64,000 nucleotides of DNA from Septoria linicola (GCA_024114885.1 CP099424.1:1798001-1862000), one strand, 5' to 3'; positions 12,960-24,699 are shown, counted from the first letter of the stretch. Numbers and translations are program-made. Notes: generated by a model not told the origin, from the sequence alone.

Positions 12960-13318
12960 AAGTTACGCGCTTTATATCGCCCTAAGCTACTAATACGACT
13001 AATTAAAGACGTTCTTTTTCTCTATCGTATATAAAGAACAAGACTTCCCCTTTCTAGCGTTCTTTAACGCCTAAACGTTTATTAAGACTAGCGCTTTCGC
13101 CTTCTACCTCGTCTATTCGAAGTCTAATATAAGAACTGTCTAGATAAGATTCTCTAAAGAAGAGACGAAAAATAGCTTCTTTAAGTTCTATATAAGGTAT
13201 AGCGCTCGCTTATACTAATCGCGAAGGCTCTCTTATTAGTTTCTAGGCCTTAAGCGGACCTCTTACTAGTATAACAAACCTTAATAACGCTACTAAAGCT
13301 ATTCTATCGCTAGAAACG
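12960..13318 (+). pseudogene. B2 ORF3, first part (interrupted by C2)
   Basis: This is the N-terminal part of the third ORF. A frame broken only by TAG/TAA gives KNKTSPF, TPKRLLRLALSPSTS and later SGPLTSITNLNNATKAIL. It runs into the C2 insertion point, where AAACG (13314-13318) is repeated at 19998-20002. Joining across C2 keeps the frame into LVLKxVEEANDGIKIGIFNF. No family is recognised in this part. It looks helical. The upstream start is uncertain because ATG codons are usually destroyed by RIP. Confidence 0.6.
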
Positions 13319-13490
13319 TATAAGAGCTAGGTAAGGTTAAAGGCTAAGACCTACCCTAGGCTCGTAGGCTTAGCGTATAGTATAACTATAGTACGCGTAT
13401 ATATCCGAAAGGAGGTAAGAATTAGTCTTACGATATCCTAATAGTCTTATTAGGAGAGCGCTCTATATATTACTATATACTCCTTTTATA
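13319..13490 (+). repeat. C2 5' LTR (172 bp)
   Basis: It starts TATAAGAGCTAGGTAAGG and ends CTCCTTTTATA. It is the same length as its partner at 19826-19997, and differs from it mainly at sites where RIP would act. Confidence 0.92.
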
Positions 13491-13499
13491 ACTCTAATT

Positions 13500-14760
13500 C
13501 TTCTCTTTCCGAAAGTAGTAATCTATAGAGGCTTATAGCTCTCTAATATAACGTAGGTATAGCGCCGCTAGGGCTCGTAATAGGCGAAGTAGACGATTAA
13601 GGTAGTCTTATAGATACTAACAAGGTTTAGGAGTAGGAGTCTACTAGTATAACCGAAGACGGTACGTAGGTAGAGCGTATATAGCTCGAAGCTAAGAACT
13701 AGGAACTACGTCGTCGCTTAGAGGTACGCGCTCTACGACGAGAGAATAATTAGCTCCTTATAGAGTTAGAATCTCTATTCTTAGTTACTTCTAGTACTCT
13801 CGATATTAGCGATCCTAAAAATAACGCTACTACTAGTATTATAGATAGTATACTTTACGATAGCGTATCGTATACGCGATATAAAGGTCTTAAAGTTAGG
13901 GAACCTTATACTTTTAAGGACGAGATAGTCTAAGAGGCGAGAGAGTTTATTCGTAGTCTCGAAGTAATCTTCCTTAATAGTCTATAAGAGTTTAGTATAG
14001 AAGATTCGAAGGTCTTATATAGTATTATATAGCTCGTAGGCGAGGCGTAAGAGATCTAGTATAACGAACACTCTAAGGTAATATCTCTAGACTATACTTA
14101 GACTAAGTTCAAGCGCTTTATCTATAACGTTATCGAGGATTAGGCGAATCGTACGATCCTCGTAACGGTCAAGTATAAGAAGGCCTAATAGGGTAAGGGC
14201 TAAGGGGTACGCTAGTTCGCTATAGAGCTAGGCTACTTAGAGTCTTAACTAGGCGACTATACCGAAGCGTAGCTAGTACGCTAGCTCCTTATAAAGTTAA
14301 AGCTAGCGCTTTAATAAGAGATTATTAAGAATTATACTATACCTAGTAAGCGCGCTAATTTAGTTACGTTAGTAAGGCGCCTAGAGTAAGCCGATAGGGT
14401 AATTCCTATACGGTATAACTAGAGTAGAAGCTAGAGTAATAGGGACCGCGAGCGCGATACGTACTTGAAGCGTAAGCGCGTAGAGAGCGACGCTCCTACG
14501 CGTAAGCGAGATAATAGTCTAGGAGGGAATAATACGCGTCGCTCTAGCGATAAAGGTTCTACTCGCTCTATTATAGGCTATAAGTATTTAGAATACTATA
14601 GCTATAAGTAGAAAAGGCATATTAGTACTAATTCTATCTACTCTAACTAAAGCGCCTAAGACGATAGTAAGAAGCTATTAGTACGTAAGGTTACTATAGA
14701 GACGCTAAAAAAAGAGAAGGTATTAGAGAAAGACTACGATCTCTAGACACCGAGCTTAGT
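13500..14760 (+). pseudogene. C2 gag, RIP-destroyed
   Basis: This is a long frame broken by TAG/TAA between the 5' LTR and protease/RT. Around 13930-14110 it encodes a charged helical region with retrotransposon-gag character. Around 14580-14640 a Tyr-rich stretch (YKYLEYYSYK then KRHIS) may be an eroded zinc knuckle, but spacing does not clearly fit CCHC. A basic, Arg-rich stretch precedes it (about 14400-14560). The C1 copy reads on the minus strand at about 28390-29540. Confidence 0.6.
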
Positions 14761-14819
14761 AGCGATATATACCTCTTTATATAAGTCGTAAATACGACTT
14801 ACCTAGAGGGCGTAGTCGA

Positions 14820-17800
14820 GGCGTAGGATAGGCTTAAGCTAGCCTAATTCCTTCTTAATAATACTACTAATATTAACGTAGTATTAAGATCCTTTATCTT
14901 ATAACACGGTATTATAGCTCGAACTAATATCGCCTTACCCCTAGCTACCTTATTTACTAGAGAATTAGGGTATTATTATAGCGTATACTATATACGCGTA
15001 TAGCTCGTAGACTCTATAGGAGTAGAGCGTATAGTAGGCGTAATCTTTTATATCTACGATATACTAACCCCTAATATAATCTTAGGTCGGCTATAGAGGC
15101 GTACTTATCGTATACGAGTCGATAGCAGCTTAGATAAGTAGACCTATAGCGATACTTTTAAAAACGTTAAGGTTAGAGAAGCCTATAAGTTTTTCAAGGA
15201 CTTGAAGTATATACTAACTATATATATAGTAGTAATAAGTAAGATAGGCGAAGGTAGAGAGCTTGACCCTCTTCCTCTTAAGTTCTAATAGTTCTCTAAT
15301 ATCCTAAACCTAATAGAAGAAATAAAGAGTAAGCTAGTAGATAGCGTAGAGTATACGATTAAACTACGCCTAGGTACTATTCTACTATTTAGGCTACTAT
15401 ATTACTAGTCGGGCAAGGAGCTAGAGGAATTAAAGAAATACTTTATTATAGGCCTTAAGCACGATTAGATTAAGCGTAGCGTTAGCGAGGCGGGTACGCC
15501 TATCTTGTTTATACTAAAGAAAGATAGTAAACTAAGGCTATATGTCGACTACTAAGGGTTAAACGAAATTACTATTAAGAATAGGTATCTACTTCCTCTA
15601 ATTAGTAAAACGCTAGATAGGCTTATAGGAGCTATATAGTTTACGACCCTAGACCTTATAGATATATACTATCGGATTCGTGTTAAGCCTAGCGACTACT
15701 AGAAGACTACGTTCTATAGGCGCTACGGCTACTTTTAGTACAAGGTGATACTATTTAGCCTAACTAACGCTCTAGCTACGTTCTAGGCGTATATTAACTA
15801 TGCTTTAGTAGGTTTAGTCGATACGTACTACGTAGTATACCTTAATAATATCCTTATCTATAGTAAGAGCCGCGCGGACTATATACGCGACGTATACGAC
15901 GTACTTACGCGTCTCTAGAAGTTTAGGCTCTATACTTAAAGAGTAAAGTACAAATTCTAGTAGAAGGAAGTCGATTTCCTAGGCTTCGTAGTAACTACTA
16001 GAGAGGTTACGATAGATCTACGTAGGATAGACGTAATCGCGGCGTAGCTAACGCCTATAACGCTCGTAGAGGTTTAATCCTTTCTTAGGTTTACTAATTT
16101 CTACTAGCGTTTCATTTTTAAATACTCTAGAGTAGTATCTCTTCTTATAGCGTTATCTAAGAGCGCTATAGTAGGTAAGAAGCCGGGCCTACTTAAGTGG
16201 ACCGTACGAGGGGAGTAGGCGTTTACTAAGTTAAAAAGGCGTTTTTCTATAGTACTACTACTAAGGCACTTTAACCCTACGCTTAGGTTACGAGTCGAGA
16301 GCGACGCCTCTAATTACGTAATTACTATAATCCTTAGCTAACTCTTCAGGTCTAAATAGTACCCTATTATATTCATGTCTAGAAAGATAATTACTATAGA
16401 GTATAATTACAAGGTATACGATAAGGAGCTTCTTATAGTAGTTAAGGCTTTTAAAGCGTAGAGGCCGTACCTCGAAGGCGCTCTATATACGATCGACGTA
16501 CTAGTCGACTATACTAACCTTTATAGGTTTATAGGCGTAAAGAAGTTAACTAGTAGGTAAGCCTATTAGGCTATATTCCTAGCTCTATTCGACTTCGTTA
16601 TAACGTACTAGGTAGGTAAGCGAAACCTAGCTAACGCGCTATCGAGGCGTAGCGATTACGCTAAGGAGGTAGTAGAGGTAACTAACCTACTACCTACCCT
16701 ATAGACTAAGTTATAGCTATAAGACGATTAGAGTATAAGGGACGTAGGCGGACCGCTCGTAGCTCGTATCTATACGACTTATAAAGAATAGTATTCTTCG
16801 ATAGAGAAAAGTACTAACTCTAACCCGTAGTAGTAGTTCTTAACGCCTATACGAGTAGTAGGTATAATTACTAAGAGCGAAGAGCTATACGTAAATGTCT
16901 TAGACTTGATCCTTAGATATACTCGCGCGCTAGTATAGGCTAAACTAAGTATAAGCGTAGTATACTCGTAAGCGGTAAGTAATAGTAGCCGATTCGAGTA
17001 ATATACTATAAGAAAGGGAAACCTCTAGGTAGACGATTTACTATACGTACCTAAGAACTACGCTTTATAGCCGTAGGTAATTCGTATATATTACGATAAT
17101 ATCCTTATAGGCTATTTTAGTAAGGACAAGACTATCTCGCTAGTACGAAGGAAGTACTAGTAGCTAGAGATAACTAAGGATATCGTATAATACGTAGAAT
17201 CCTATAGGAGTTACTAGAAGGCGAAGGCGCGTCGCTATCGACTATATAGCGAGCTAACTACGCTACCTATACTAGATCGTCCGTTCTAAGAATTAACTTA
17301 GGATTTTATTATAGACCTTCTACCGAGTAAGCGAGAAGTATACGTATATAATACGATTCTAGTTATTATTAACCGATATACGAAGATAGTTATCTTTGTA
17401 CTAACTACGAAGAGGTATACTAGTAGTAACCTTATAGGAGTCTTAATATTAGAAGTAATTAGGTATTATAGTATGCCTATAGGCATTATTAGCGATAGAG
17501 GGTCTATATTTACGAGTTAGTTCTAGTCTGACTTCTACTACGAGGCGTATATAAAGCGTAAGCTAAGTATAGCGTTCTATCCGTAAACGGACGAGTAAAC
17601 CGAAAGAGCGAATTAGACGCTTAAGACTTACCTACGTATCTACTACGCCGAGTAACAAGATAACTAGGCAGACCTATTAGTATAAGCCGAGTTCGTATAT
17701 AATAATAGTACGTATACGATACTAAAGGTATTACTATTTATAGCGCTATATAGTTTTAATCTAGAGCTAGTAACGAGTAGGTAAGAAGCTTAGAGCGCGC

Positions 17801-18380
17801 TTCCTAAAAGAGAGGTACTAGCTACTAAGGAAGCTATAGAAAGATTAAAGAAGAACTATAAGACGCTAAGTAAACGCTAGCGAGAAGTAAGCGAGGCGTA
17901 GGCTAGGTATTTTAATAATAGGTATTAGGCTAAGGAATATAAGGTCGGCGATATAGTCTTACTATCGACAAAGAACCTACGATTAAAGGTTCCTTCGAAG
18001 AAGATAGTAGATAAGTTTACTAGGCCTTTTAAGGTAATTAACGTAGTAGAGAAGTAGGCGTACCGCTTAGCTCTACTACTAGACGCTCTTATCTATAACG
18101 TATTTTATATATCGCTTCTAGAACCTTAGAAAGGTAGCGAGACGTAGGTAGAGAGTATACTACTCGTAGACTACTAGAGCGAATAGGAAGTTAAGAAGAT
18201 CCTTAGAACTCGAGTAAGGAAGAGCGTACGCTAGTACTTAATCCGCTAGTAGAGCTAGCCTAAAGAGTATAACTAGTAGGAACCTAAAGAATATATTAGC
18301 GGCTATATAGTACTAGACGTATTCGAAGCGTAGCGCGTAAGTAGGCGCGTAGTAAGATAGAAGCGCTAAGGCGCTAATAC
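14820..18380 (+). pseudogene. C2 pol with chromodomain, RIP-destroyed
   Basis: The protease tail has ILGRLxRRTYRIRVD (about 15080-15125). RT motifs are LRLYVDYxGLNEITIKNRYL (about 15535-15595) and YVVYLNNILIYS (about 15829-15864), from YLDDILIYS, so both catalytic Asp codons are now AAT. RNase H shows RVESDASNYVI, then YDKELLIVVKAFKAxRPYLEG (about 16290-16490). The integrase has DFIIDLLPS (about 17305), IISDRGSIFTS (about 17490) and TDExTERAN (about 17590), the three DDE neighbourhoods. The C-terminal chromodomain is VRxYLIRxxSxPKEYNxxEPKEYI (about 18225-18295). This order defines a chromovirus. Confidence 0.9.
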
Positions 18381-18615
18381 GCTAAGGCACTAATACGGCG
18401 ATACTAAGTACTAAGCGCTAAACCTATATATAAGGGCGAACTTTAAATTTAAGAAGGTAAGAAAATCACTAAGGTATTTAGGATATATCGAAGCGTAAAC
18501 TATATTATTTATATACGCCTACTAAGTAGGTCGTATAGTGCCTATAGATAAGAAGTAAGTATCTAACTATAGCTTATATAGGCGCGAGCGGAGTATAAGA
18601 GGCGTAGATAGATAG

Positions 18616-19560
18616 TAAGCGAAACGCTTAATCGTCGTCTATAGAGAGCGCGTCGTCGCTAGCGTTTCTACTACTATCGACGCTCTCTACGTCCTTATCC
18701 TTATCCTCGTCTACCTTCTCGTCGGACACCGCGTCCTCTAAGAGCTTACTCTCCTCCTAGTTACTACTCTTAGGGTAGGCCGCCTCTATAGTAGCGTCTA
18801 GAGCGTCGCTAGAGGCGCCTACTATACGGTTAGTCTATAAAGAGTATTAGTATCGTACGAGGATCGTATAGGAAAAGTAGGTATATCTCGTACTATAGCT
18901 TAAATATAGCTACTATAAAGTTAGACTAGCGCTAGGTCTCTACTAGACCGGCGACGGATATCGCGCTAGCTAGTAGCGAGCCGAGTACGCTCGCCTTACG
19001 TAGCGTATCCTAGCCGCTAACGGCTTTACTCTTATTACTAGTAAAAACCTTCTTAGTAGTCTTAATAGAGGTATAGAGGGCCTTTAGGCGGCGCTTTGCC
19101 TACTCTTTACGTACGCTCTTAAGGAGGGTCTCTAGCTACGTATAGTAGTATAGTACGTAGCGCGCCTACTACTTAAGGTTTCTATTAGTAATCCTCTTAT
19201 AAGCGTAGTACTAGCGCTTATAGCGCTAGTACTTAACCTTCTAACTAGGCTTTATTACCTTGTCGCACGCTAGCTCGTCGTCTATACGTAGTCCGTTAGT
19301 AGTTAAAGCGTAGTTAAGGAGTATTCGAAGATCCGTACCGTCGTAGGTATACTTAATATAGTAGAGGTAGATCTCGATATCGCTACGGCCTCTAATATTA
19401 TCGACAGTATAGAGTAGGCAGTTTAGGACTACGACTCTAGTACGTTTTAGTAGTATTATACTTACGTTAGTAGTACGGTAATCGTATAGAGATACTAGCT
19501 TACTAAGGATATAGAAAATATTATATATATAGAAAGAAAGTCTAAGAGAGAGTTAGAAGA
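18616..19560 (-). pseudogene. Antisense ORF in C2 3' region, acidic C-terminus
   Basis: On the strand opposite to gag-pol, a frame broken only by TAG codons runs for about 300 residues. It passes through KLVSLYDYRTTNVSIILLKR and RGRSDIEIYLYYIKYTYDG and ends in an acidic tail, EKVDEDKDKDVESVDSS then NASDDALSIDDD. The C1 copy has the same frame on the plus strand (about 23500-24440) ending DDALSIDD. I recognise no domain. Its clean reading apart from RIP-type stops, in two copies, argues that it was coding before RIP. Lys/Arg-rich middle and acidic end suggest a nuclear role, which is speculation. Confidence 0.5.
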
Positions 19561-19809
19561 GTTTTTAAAGAATATACTCGAGCCTAGTAACGTAGTCGCT
19601 ATAGTAGAGATTATATTACTACGTAAACGTAAATATATATAGTAACTCTTTACTTTATAGCGCGTATTTACGTAACGCGCTAAAGGTTCGTAGGCATAAC
19701 ACGTTAGAGACGCGATAAGCGTAGAATATACAAAGTATATTATAAAGACTAAATAGGTAGCCTAGAATATAACCTAGTAAGTAAGAGTGTCGCTAAGGGT
19801 AGCTCTTTT

Positions 19810-19825
19810 AGAGAGAGGAGATAGT
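19810..19825 (+). other. C2 polypurine tract
   Basis: The purine run AGAGAGAGGAGA lies just upstream of the 3' LTR start at 19826, in the position expected for the plus-strand primer. Confidence 0.65.
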
Positions 19826-19997
19826 TATAAGAGCTAGGTAAGGTTAAAGGCTAAGACCCGCCTTAGGCTCGTAGGCTTAGCGTATAGTATAACTATAGTA
19901 CGCGTATATATCTAAAAGAAGGTAAGAATTAGTCTTACGATATCCTAATAGTCTTATTAGGAGGGCGCTCTATATATTACTATATACCCCTTTTATA
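19826..19997 (+). repeat. C2 3' LTR (172 bp)
   Basis: Direct repeat of 13319-13490, ending CCCCTTTTATA and followed by the TSD AAACG. Confidence 0.92.
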
Positions 19998-20002
19998 AAA
20001 CG

Positions 20003-22890
20003 CTATAAGAATAGAAGGAGAGTATCGACTTAGTACTTAAGTAAGTCGAGGAAGCGAACGACGGAATAAAGATCGGTATATTTAACTTCTTTAAACGCTT
20101 CTTAGCTAAGATTTTGCTAAAGTACCTTGACGCGTAGAGCGTAAAGCGCGATAATATAAAGAAGATACGCTAAGAAGGCCGAGACTTAGTAAAGAAGAGA
20201 AACTTAATCTAGTAGTAGCTATATATAGAGTTTAGGTACGAGTAGAACTTCCTCTTTCTTAACTAAGTCTTATACGATAAAGAGATACTTAGGAACCTTC
20301 GTTAATAGTTAAATAAGTATAAAGGTATCTTTAAAGAGAGCGAGCCTAAAGACTAGGTCTTCTCGGCGTAGTAAAAGCAAGATCGTTTCTATTAGTAAGT
20401 AGCGAATATATTCTCTCGTAGCTAGTATTTTTAGCTATAGAGAAGTAAGAAGACTCCTAGCTCGTAGAGCTTAGGCTTTATTAATACGAACTTAGATAGG
20501 AGACGCTACTAGAATAAGTTTAAGAAGGAACTCTCGTAGGTCGACGTATTTAGCTATAAGATAAGAGAAGCGCGCTTAGAGGTAGGCTATAGACTTGATT
20601 AGTACGGATTTATAGTCAAGCTTACTAAAAAAGAGACCTTCGAAGAACCGACCTACGTATTCCTAGTAGTAGAGAAATAGCTATTAATATCCTATAGACT
20701 ATTACCTCCTTCTAGAAACCTAAGACCTAATAAACGTCCCTCTTCCTCTACGCCTAAGAGCCTATCCTTATCTAGTCCTACTCGAAGCTCTAGTTAAGAA
20801 GAAGAAAAAGAAGGTAATTTACTTATAACCTTAGAGCCTCGCCTTAGAGATACTATATCGCCTAGTATTATATAGAGGCTAAAAGCTTAGTTAGAGAAGT
20901 TAACGCTAAGCTCTACGAAGAAGCCTATACCTGTCCTTCGTAAGAGTAAGAGACTTACTAGAATTCGCGCTAGAGAAACTATTATTAACTTAATCGAAAC
21001 TTCTCCTATACTAAGTATTTTAGGTAATAGCGATCCTATATAAGACTAAGAGTTACTTACGACGGAGCCGCTACTAGGTCTATAACGCCTATCGCTAATC
21101 GTACTAGAAGATAATAGTAGAATTAAGCTAGAGAGCGACTCGGAGCCTAATCTACGTTACTAGGCTTATATAAAGGATAGTATTACCTCTAAAGTCTACT
21201 ACTATATAATCGTTAGTAGAGCCTTTAAAGAAGTCGATAATGTCTAGGAGAAGAAGAAAGTAGCTAAGAGCTATACTTTAATTAATATTCTTTCGTATCT
21301 TAGCTAGCCTCTTTATAAAGAATATATAGCTAAGATAGGTAATACTATAGGTTTAAAGCTACTAAAGACGGCTAAAGTAACGTATACCCTCTACTAGCGT
21401 ATTATTTAGATAAGTAGTATAGCCGATCTCTAAGCCCTTATCGCCTAGAATACTTAAAACTAGATATAGTTTAAGCTAGAAGCGAATACTTTCTTCCCTA
21501 AGCTAGTAGGACGCTCTTATCGTAGTAAGAAGAGTACTAATACTTAGGAACTAGAGGACGATATTAACGCTCTAATACGTAAGGTAGGAGGAAGCTATCT
21601 CGGACCCTTTTAGTTCTCTACGACCGAAGTAGACTTGAAGGTTACTTCTAACGTCTATTAGAAGGCTTAGGAGCTCTTAGACTACGATAGTAATAAGGGT
21701 ACCTAGACCGACTATAGCTTTCTCTTTTATTCTCCTTCTACTAGAGGCCTATTTTAGATCCTAGACTCTTTACTCGAAGCTATATAGTATAAGTTTATAG
21801 TATATCGATAGTATAATACGGCTATTAGTTAGTATAGTTAGTCTCGCGGTATATAGTACTCGCTATCCTAATAGCTTCTTTACTAGTATCCTCTACTATA
21901 GCTATACTAGCTAGTTACTACTCTATATACGACCGTTAAGTACGTAGCCTACTTATCTACTACCTTTTATATCTTCGACGATAAGGCTAGTTCTAACTAC
22001 CCTAACGGCTTCTAGTATATCGCTTTAAACGAGAATATACTACTTAAGGAGAAGGGCCTTAATTAGGTTTAGTTTACGATCTCTCTAGATAATACTAGCG
22101 ATAGAGGACGACTTTTACTAACCTTAGATACGATTAGTAATAGGCTCTTTAACTCTAAGGAGGTAAAGTAGCTAGTAAAGCGTATTATCGCTAATAAGTA
22201 AAGCTATAGTATAGGCTTCGTCGAGACTACGCCTCTAGTAATTACTAACGAAATAAAAGCTAATCTCAAGCTTAGTTAGAAGAATCCTTATACTAATATA
22301 GGCTCGCTAGTCATTTCGTACCCCTATATCCCTTAGCGGTATACTCGTATAGGCAAAGAGTATCGTATAATTCCGATAGTGTTTCTAGCCTACTCTAATA
22401 GTCGAACGTTAGATAAGCTACCTAATAGTAACTACGTTAACGTTCCTACGATCTATAGCGTATATCTCTACCGCGAGCGGATACCCTTTATAGCTTCTAG
22501 TACTATATACCCTACGCGAGTAATAAAACCCTTCGCTACTAAGGTACTTCTAACTAGCCTAGGCCTAATTTCCGATACCTTAGTAGGCTAAGTTCTATAG
22601 GCGGATTAAGTAGTAAGTATAGAAATAAAGAAGCTCTTTAGTATAAGTAAGGAGGAGTTCAAGGTCTATATAGCTAAATAGTAGACTATAGCTAAAGCTT
22701 AATTCGATACCGCCTACGCTATAGCTATAGATATTAAGGAGTATATATTTAGTAAAGCTAGCTTTATAAACGTAGATAGTAACTTAGAAGTATTAGCGTC
22801 GAAGAAGAGAGAGGCTATTCCTAAGGAGATCTCTAAGGATATAGTAGAAGAATAGTAGCTAGCGAATAATAATTAGATCTAAGAAGGTGT
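20003..22890 (+). pseudogene. B2 ORF3, second part; possible decayed dioxygenase-like domain
   Basis: Continuation of ORF3 after C2, in one frame to about 22890, for a total of about 1080 residues. It contains a helical region, a Ser/Pro-rich linker (about 20700-20800), then a C-terminal domain. That domain has NGFxYIALNEN (about 22003-22034), TISLDNTSDRGRLLLTLD (about 22078-22131) and YPYIPxRYTRIGKEYRIIPI (about 22317-22380). D ORF3 has GFxYIDL and a SPTxEYTRR block in the same order, so the two look homologous. In B the HxD Asp position reads Ala, so any enzyme activity would be doubtful. A stop-free stretch at 22379-22591 is a surviving piece of this frame, not a separate gene. Confidence 0.6.
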
Positions 22891-22896
22891 TTTTAG

Positions 22897-22921
22897 TAGT
22901 TATCGTTAGAAAAGGTAACTA
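22897..22921. repeat. Palindrome P4 of B2 (25 bp)
   Basis: The arms TAGTTATCGTTA and AAAAGGTAACTA surround one G. It lies just after ORF3 and upstream of the 3' LTR, and is matched by B3 32625-32649. Confidence 0.85.
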
Positions 22922-23030
22922 TTTAATAGGCCTCTAATTGAAAGTTTAATAGACTTTAATAGAAAAACTAGCTAGTTTTAAGCAATTCTAAGTAAGGTCT
23001 ATAGGTAGTTAGGTATCTAGTTAGATACTA

Positions 23031-23043
23031 AGGAAAGGAGGAT
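23031..23043 (+). other. B2 polypurine tract
   Basis: AAGGAAAGGAGGA is directly upstream of the 3' LTR start at 23044. The B3 counterpart is the purine run on the minus strand at about 32503-32517. Confidence 0.7.
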
Positions 23044-23323
23044 TAGTAAGGTAAAGGCCTACCTATATACTATACTTAGTAGTTTTAGTACAAAAGCAAG
23101 GTAGTAGCTCGTTTCTAAGATAGCAATATTTACTCTACTTAATTAATTTAATGTCCTACGGTCCTAGTATAAGGCTCTTAGTCCTAGAGCGGCTATTTTA
23201 AGCTCGTTACTACTATTTAATTAACGTATTACAAGACTATTACTATCCGAACAGGTCTTGTTCTATAGCGACTACTCTTATACCTGCCTAGGAGATTAGT
23301 ATTAGAGTAGTTATTATCTATTA
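23044..23323 (+). repeat. B2 3' LTR (280 bp)
   Basis: Direct repeat of 3559-3838, followed by the TSD CTAT (23324-23327) and then the continuation of C1. Confidence 0.92.
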
Positions 23324-23499
23324 CTATTTAGTCTTTATAATATACTTTATATATTCTACGTCTATCGCGTCTCTAACGCGTTATATCTACGAACCTTTAG
23401 CGTATTATATAAATTCGCGCTACGAAGTAAAGGGTTACTATATATATTACGTTTACGTAGTAATATATTCCTTACTATAGCGACTATAATTCGTAGCTC

Positions 23500-24440
23500 G
23501 AGCGTGTTCTTTAAAAACTCTTCTAACTCTCTCTTAGACTTTCTCTCTACGTATATAATATTTTCTATATCCTTAGTAAGGTAGTCGACTCGTACTATAA
23601 CCGTACTATTAACGTAAGTACTATACCTCTAAAGCGCTAGCCTAAAGTAGTCCTTAACTATCTACTACGATAATTAGTAATATTAGTAGTACTAGTAATA
23701 TCGATATCTACCTCTAATATATTAAGTATAGCTATAAGGGTACGGCTCTTCGAACGCTTCTTAACTACGCTTCGCCTACTAATAGACTACGTATAGACAA
23801 CGAACCTATATATAACAGGGTTATAAAGCCTAGTTAGAAGATTAAGTATTAGCGCTATAAGCGCTAATACTACTACTACGAGTAGATTACTAACGGAAAC
23901 CTTAAGTAGTAGGCGCGCTACGTACTATACTACTACTAGTAGCTAGAGACCCTCCTAGAGGGCGTATATAGAGAGTAGGCCGAGCGTTACCTAAAGAACC
24001 TTCGTACCTATATTAAGACCTCTAAGAGGGTCTTTACTAGTAATAAGAGTAAAGTAGTTAGCGGCTAGGATACGCTATATAAGGCGAGCGCGCTCGCCTT
24101 ATAGGCGACTAGTACGATATCTATTACCGCGCTAGTAGAGACCTAGCGCTAGTCTAACTTTATAGTAGCTATATTTAAGCTATAGTATAAGGTATACCTA
24201 TTTTTTCTATATAATCCTTCTACGATACTAATACTCTTTATAGACTAACTACCTAGTAGGCGCCTCTAGCTATACCCTCGACGCTACTATAGTAGCTACC
24301 TACTCTAAGAATAGCGACTAGGAGGAGGATCTCTTATCTAACGCTAAGTCTAACGAGGAGGAGGATAAGGATAAGGATATAGAGAGCGTTACTAGTAGCG
24401 GAAACGCTAACGACGACGCGCTCTCTATAGACGATATATA
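23500..24440 (+). pseudogene. Antisense ORF in C1 3' region
   Basis: C1 lies on the minus strand, so this plus-strand frame is antisense to its gag-pol. It is the counterpart of the C2 frame at 18616-19560. It ends with an acidic tail, EEDKDKDIESV then NANDDALSIDD. Differences from C2 include non-RIP substitutions, so the two copies had diverged before or independently of RIP. Confidence 0.5.
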
Positions 24441-24699
24441 AGCGTTTCGCCTACTCCCTACCTACGCCTCTTATACTCGGCTCGCGCCTATATAGGCTAT
24501 AGTTAGATTCTTGCTCTTTACTTATAAGTACTATACGACTCGCTTAGTAGGCGTATATAAATAATATAGTTCACGCTTCGATATATTCTAAATATCTTAG
24601 TAATTTTCTTACTCTCTTAAATTTAAAGTTTGCTCCTATATATAGGTTTAGCGCTTAGTACTTAGTATTACCGTATTAGTACCTTAGCGCTTTTGTCTT

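Larger units (their letters stand above)
13319..19997 (+). mobile_element. Chromovirus C2 (Ty3/gypsy family C), complete, forward
   Basis: It has 172-bp direct LTRs (13319-13490 and 19826-19997) and a 5-bp TSD AAACG (13314-13318, 19998-20002). The unoccupied site is seen in B3 as the reverse complement at about 35525-35550. Total length is 6679 bp. Order is gag, protease, RT, RNase H, integrase, chromodomain, antisense ORF, polypurine tract. It is the youngest insertion on this side of the stack, inside B2 inside C1 inside B1. Confidence 0.92.
3559..23323 (+). mobile_element. Gypsy element B2, complete, forward, nested in C1
   Basis: It is flanked by 280-bp direct LTRs (3559-3838, 23044-23323) and a 4-bp TSD, CTAT. 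With C2 removed it is about 13.1 kb, large for a Ty3/gypsy element because of a third ORF after pol. Gene order is leader, gag-protease (about 4776-7620), pol (about 7720-11700), a non-coding spacer, then ORF3 (about 12960-22890, split by C2). A 25-bp palindrome occurs at 4551, 7687, 12643 and 22897, at each gene boundary. B3 at 32223-45469 is a reversed full-length relative with the same layout. Confidence 0.9.

Noticed and set aside
22379..22591. The 70-codon open frame as a separate small gene
   Set aside because: It is in frame with the surrounding ORF3 on both sides and has homologous sequence in B3, so it is a surviving piece of that ORF.
3559..23323. A separate gypsy element nested inside B supplying pol
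   Set aside because: The pol region first looked like another family because it recurs at 283-3312. B2 and B3 share it at the same place with no extra LTRs or TSDs, so it is B's own pol and 283-3312 is a third B copy.
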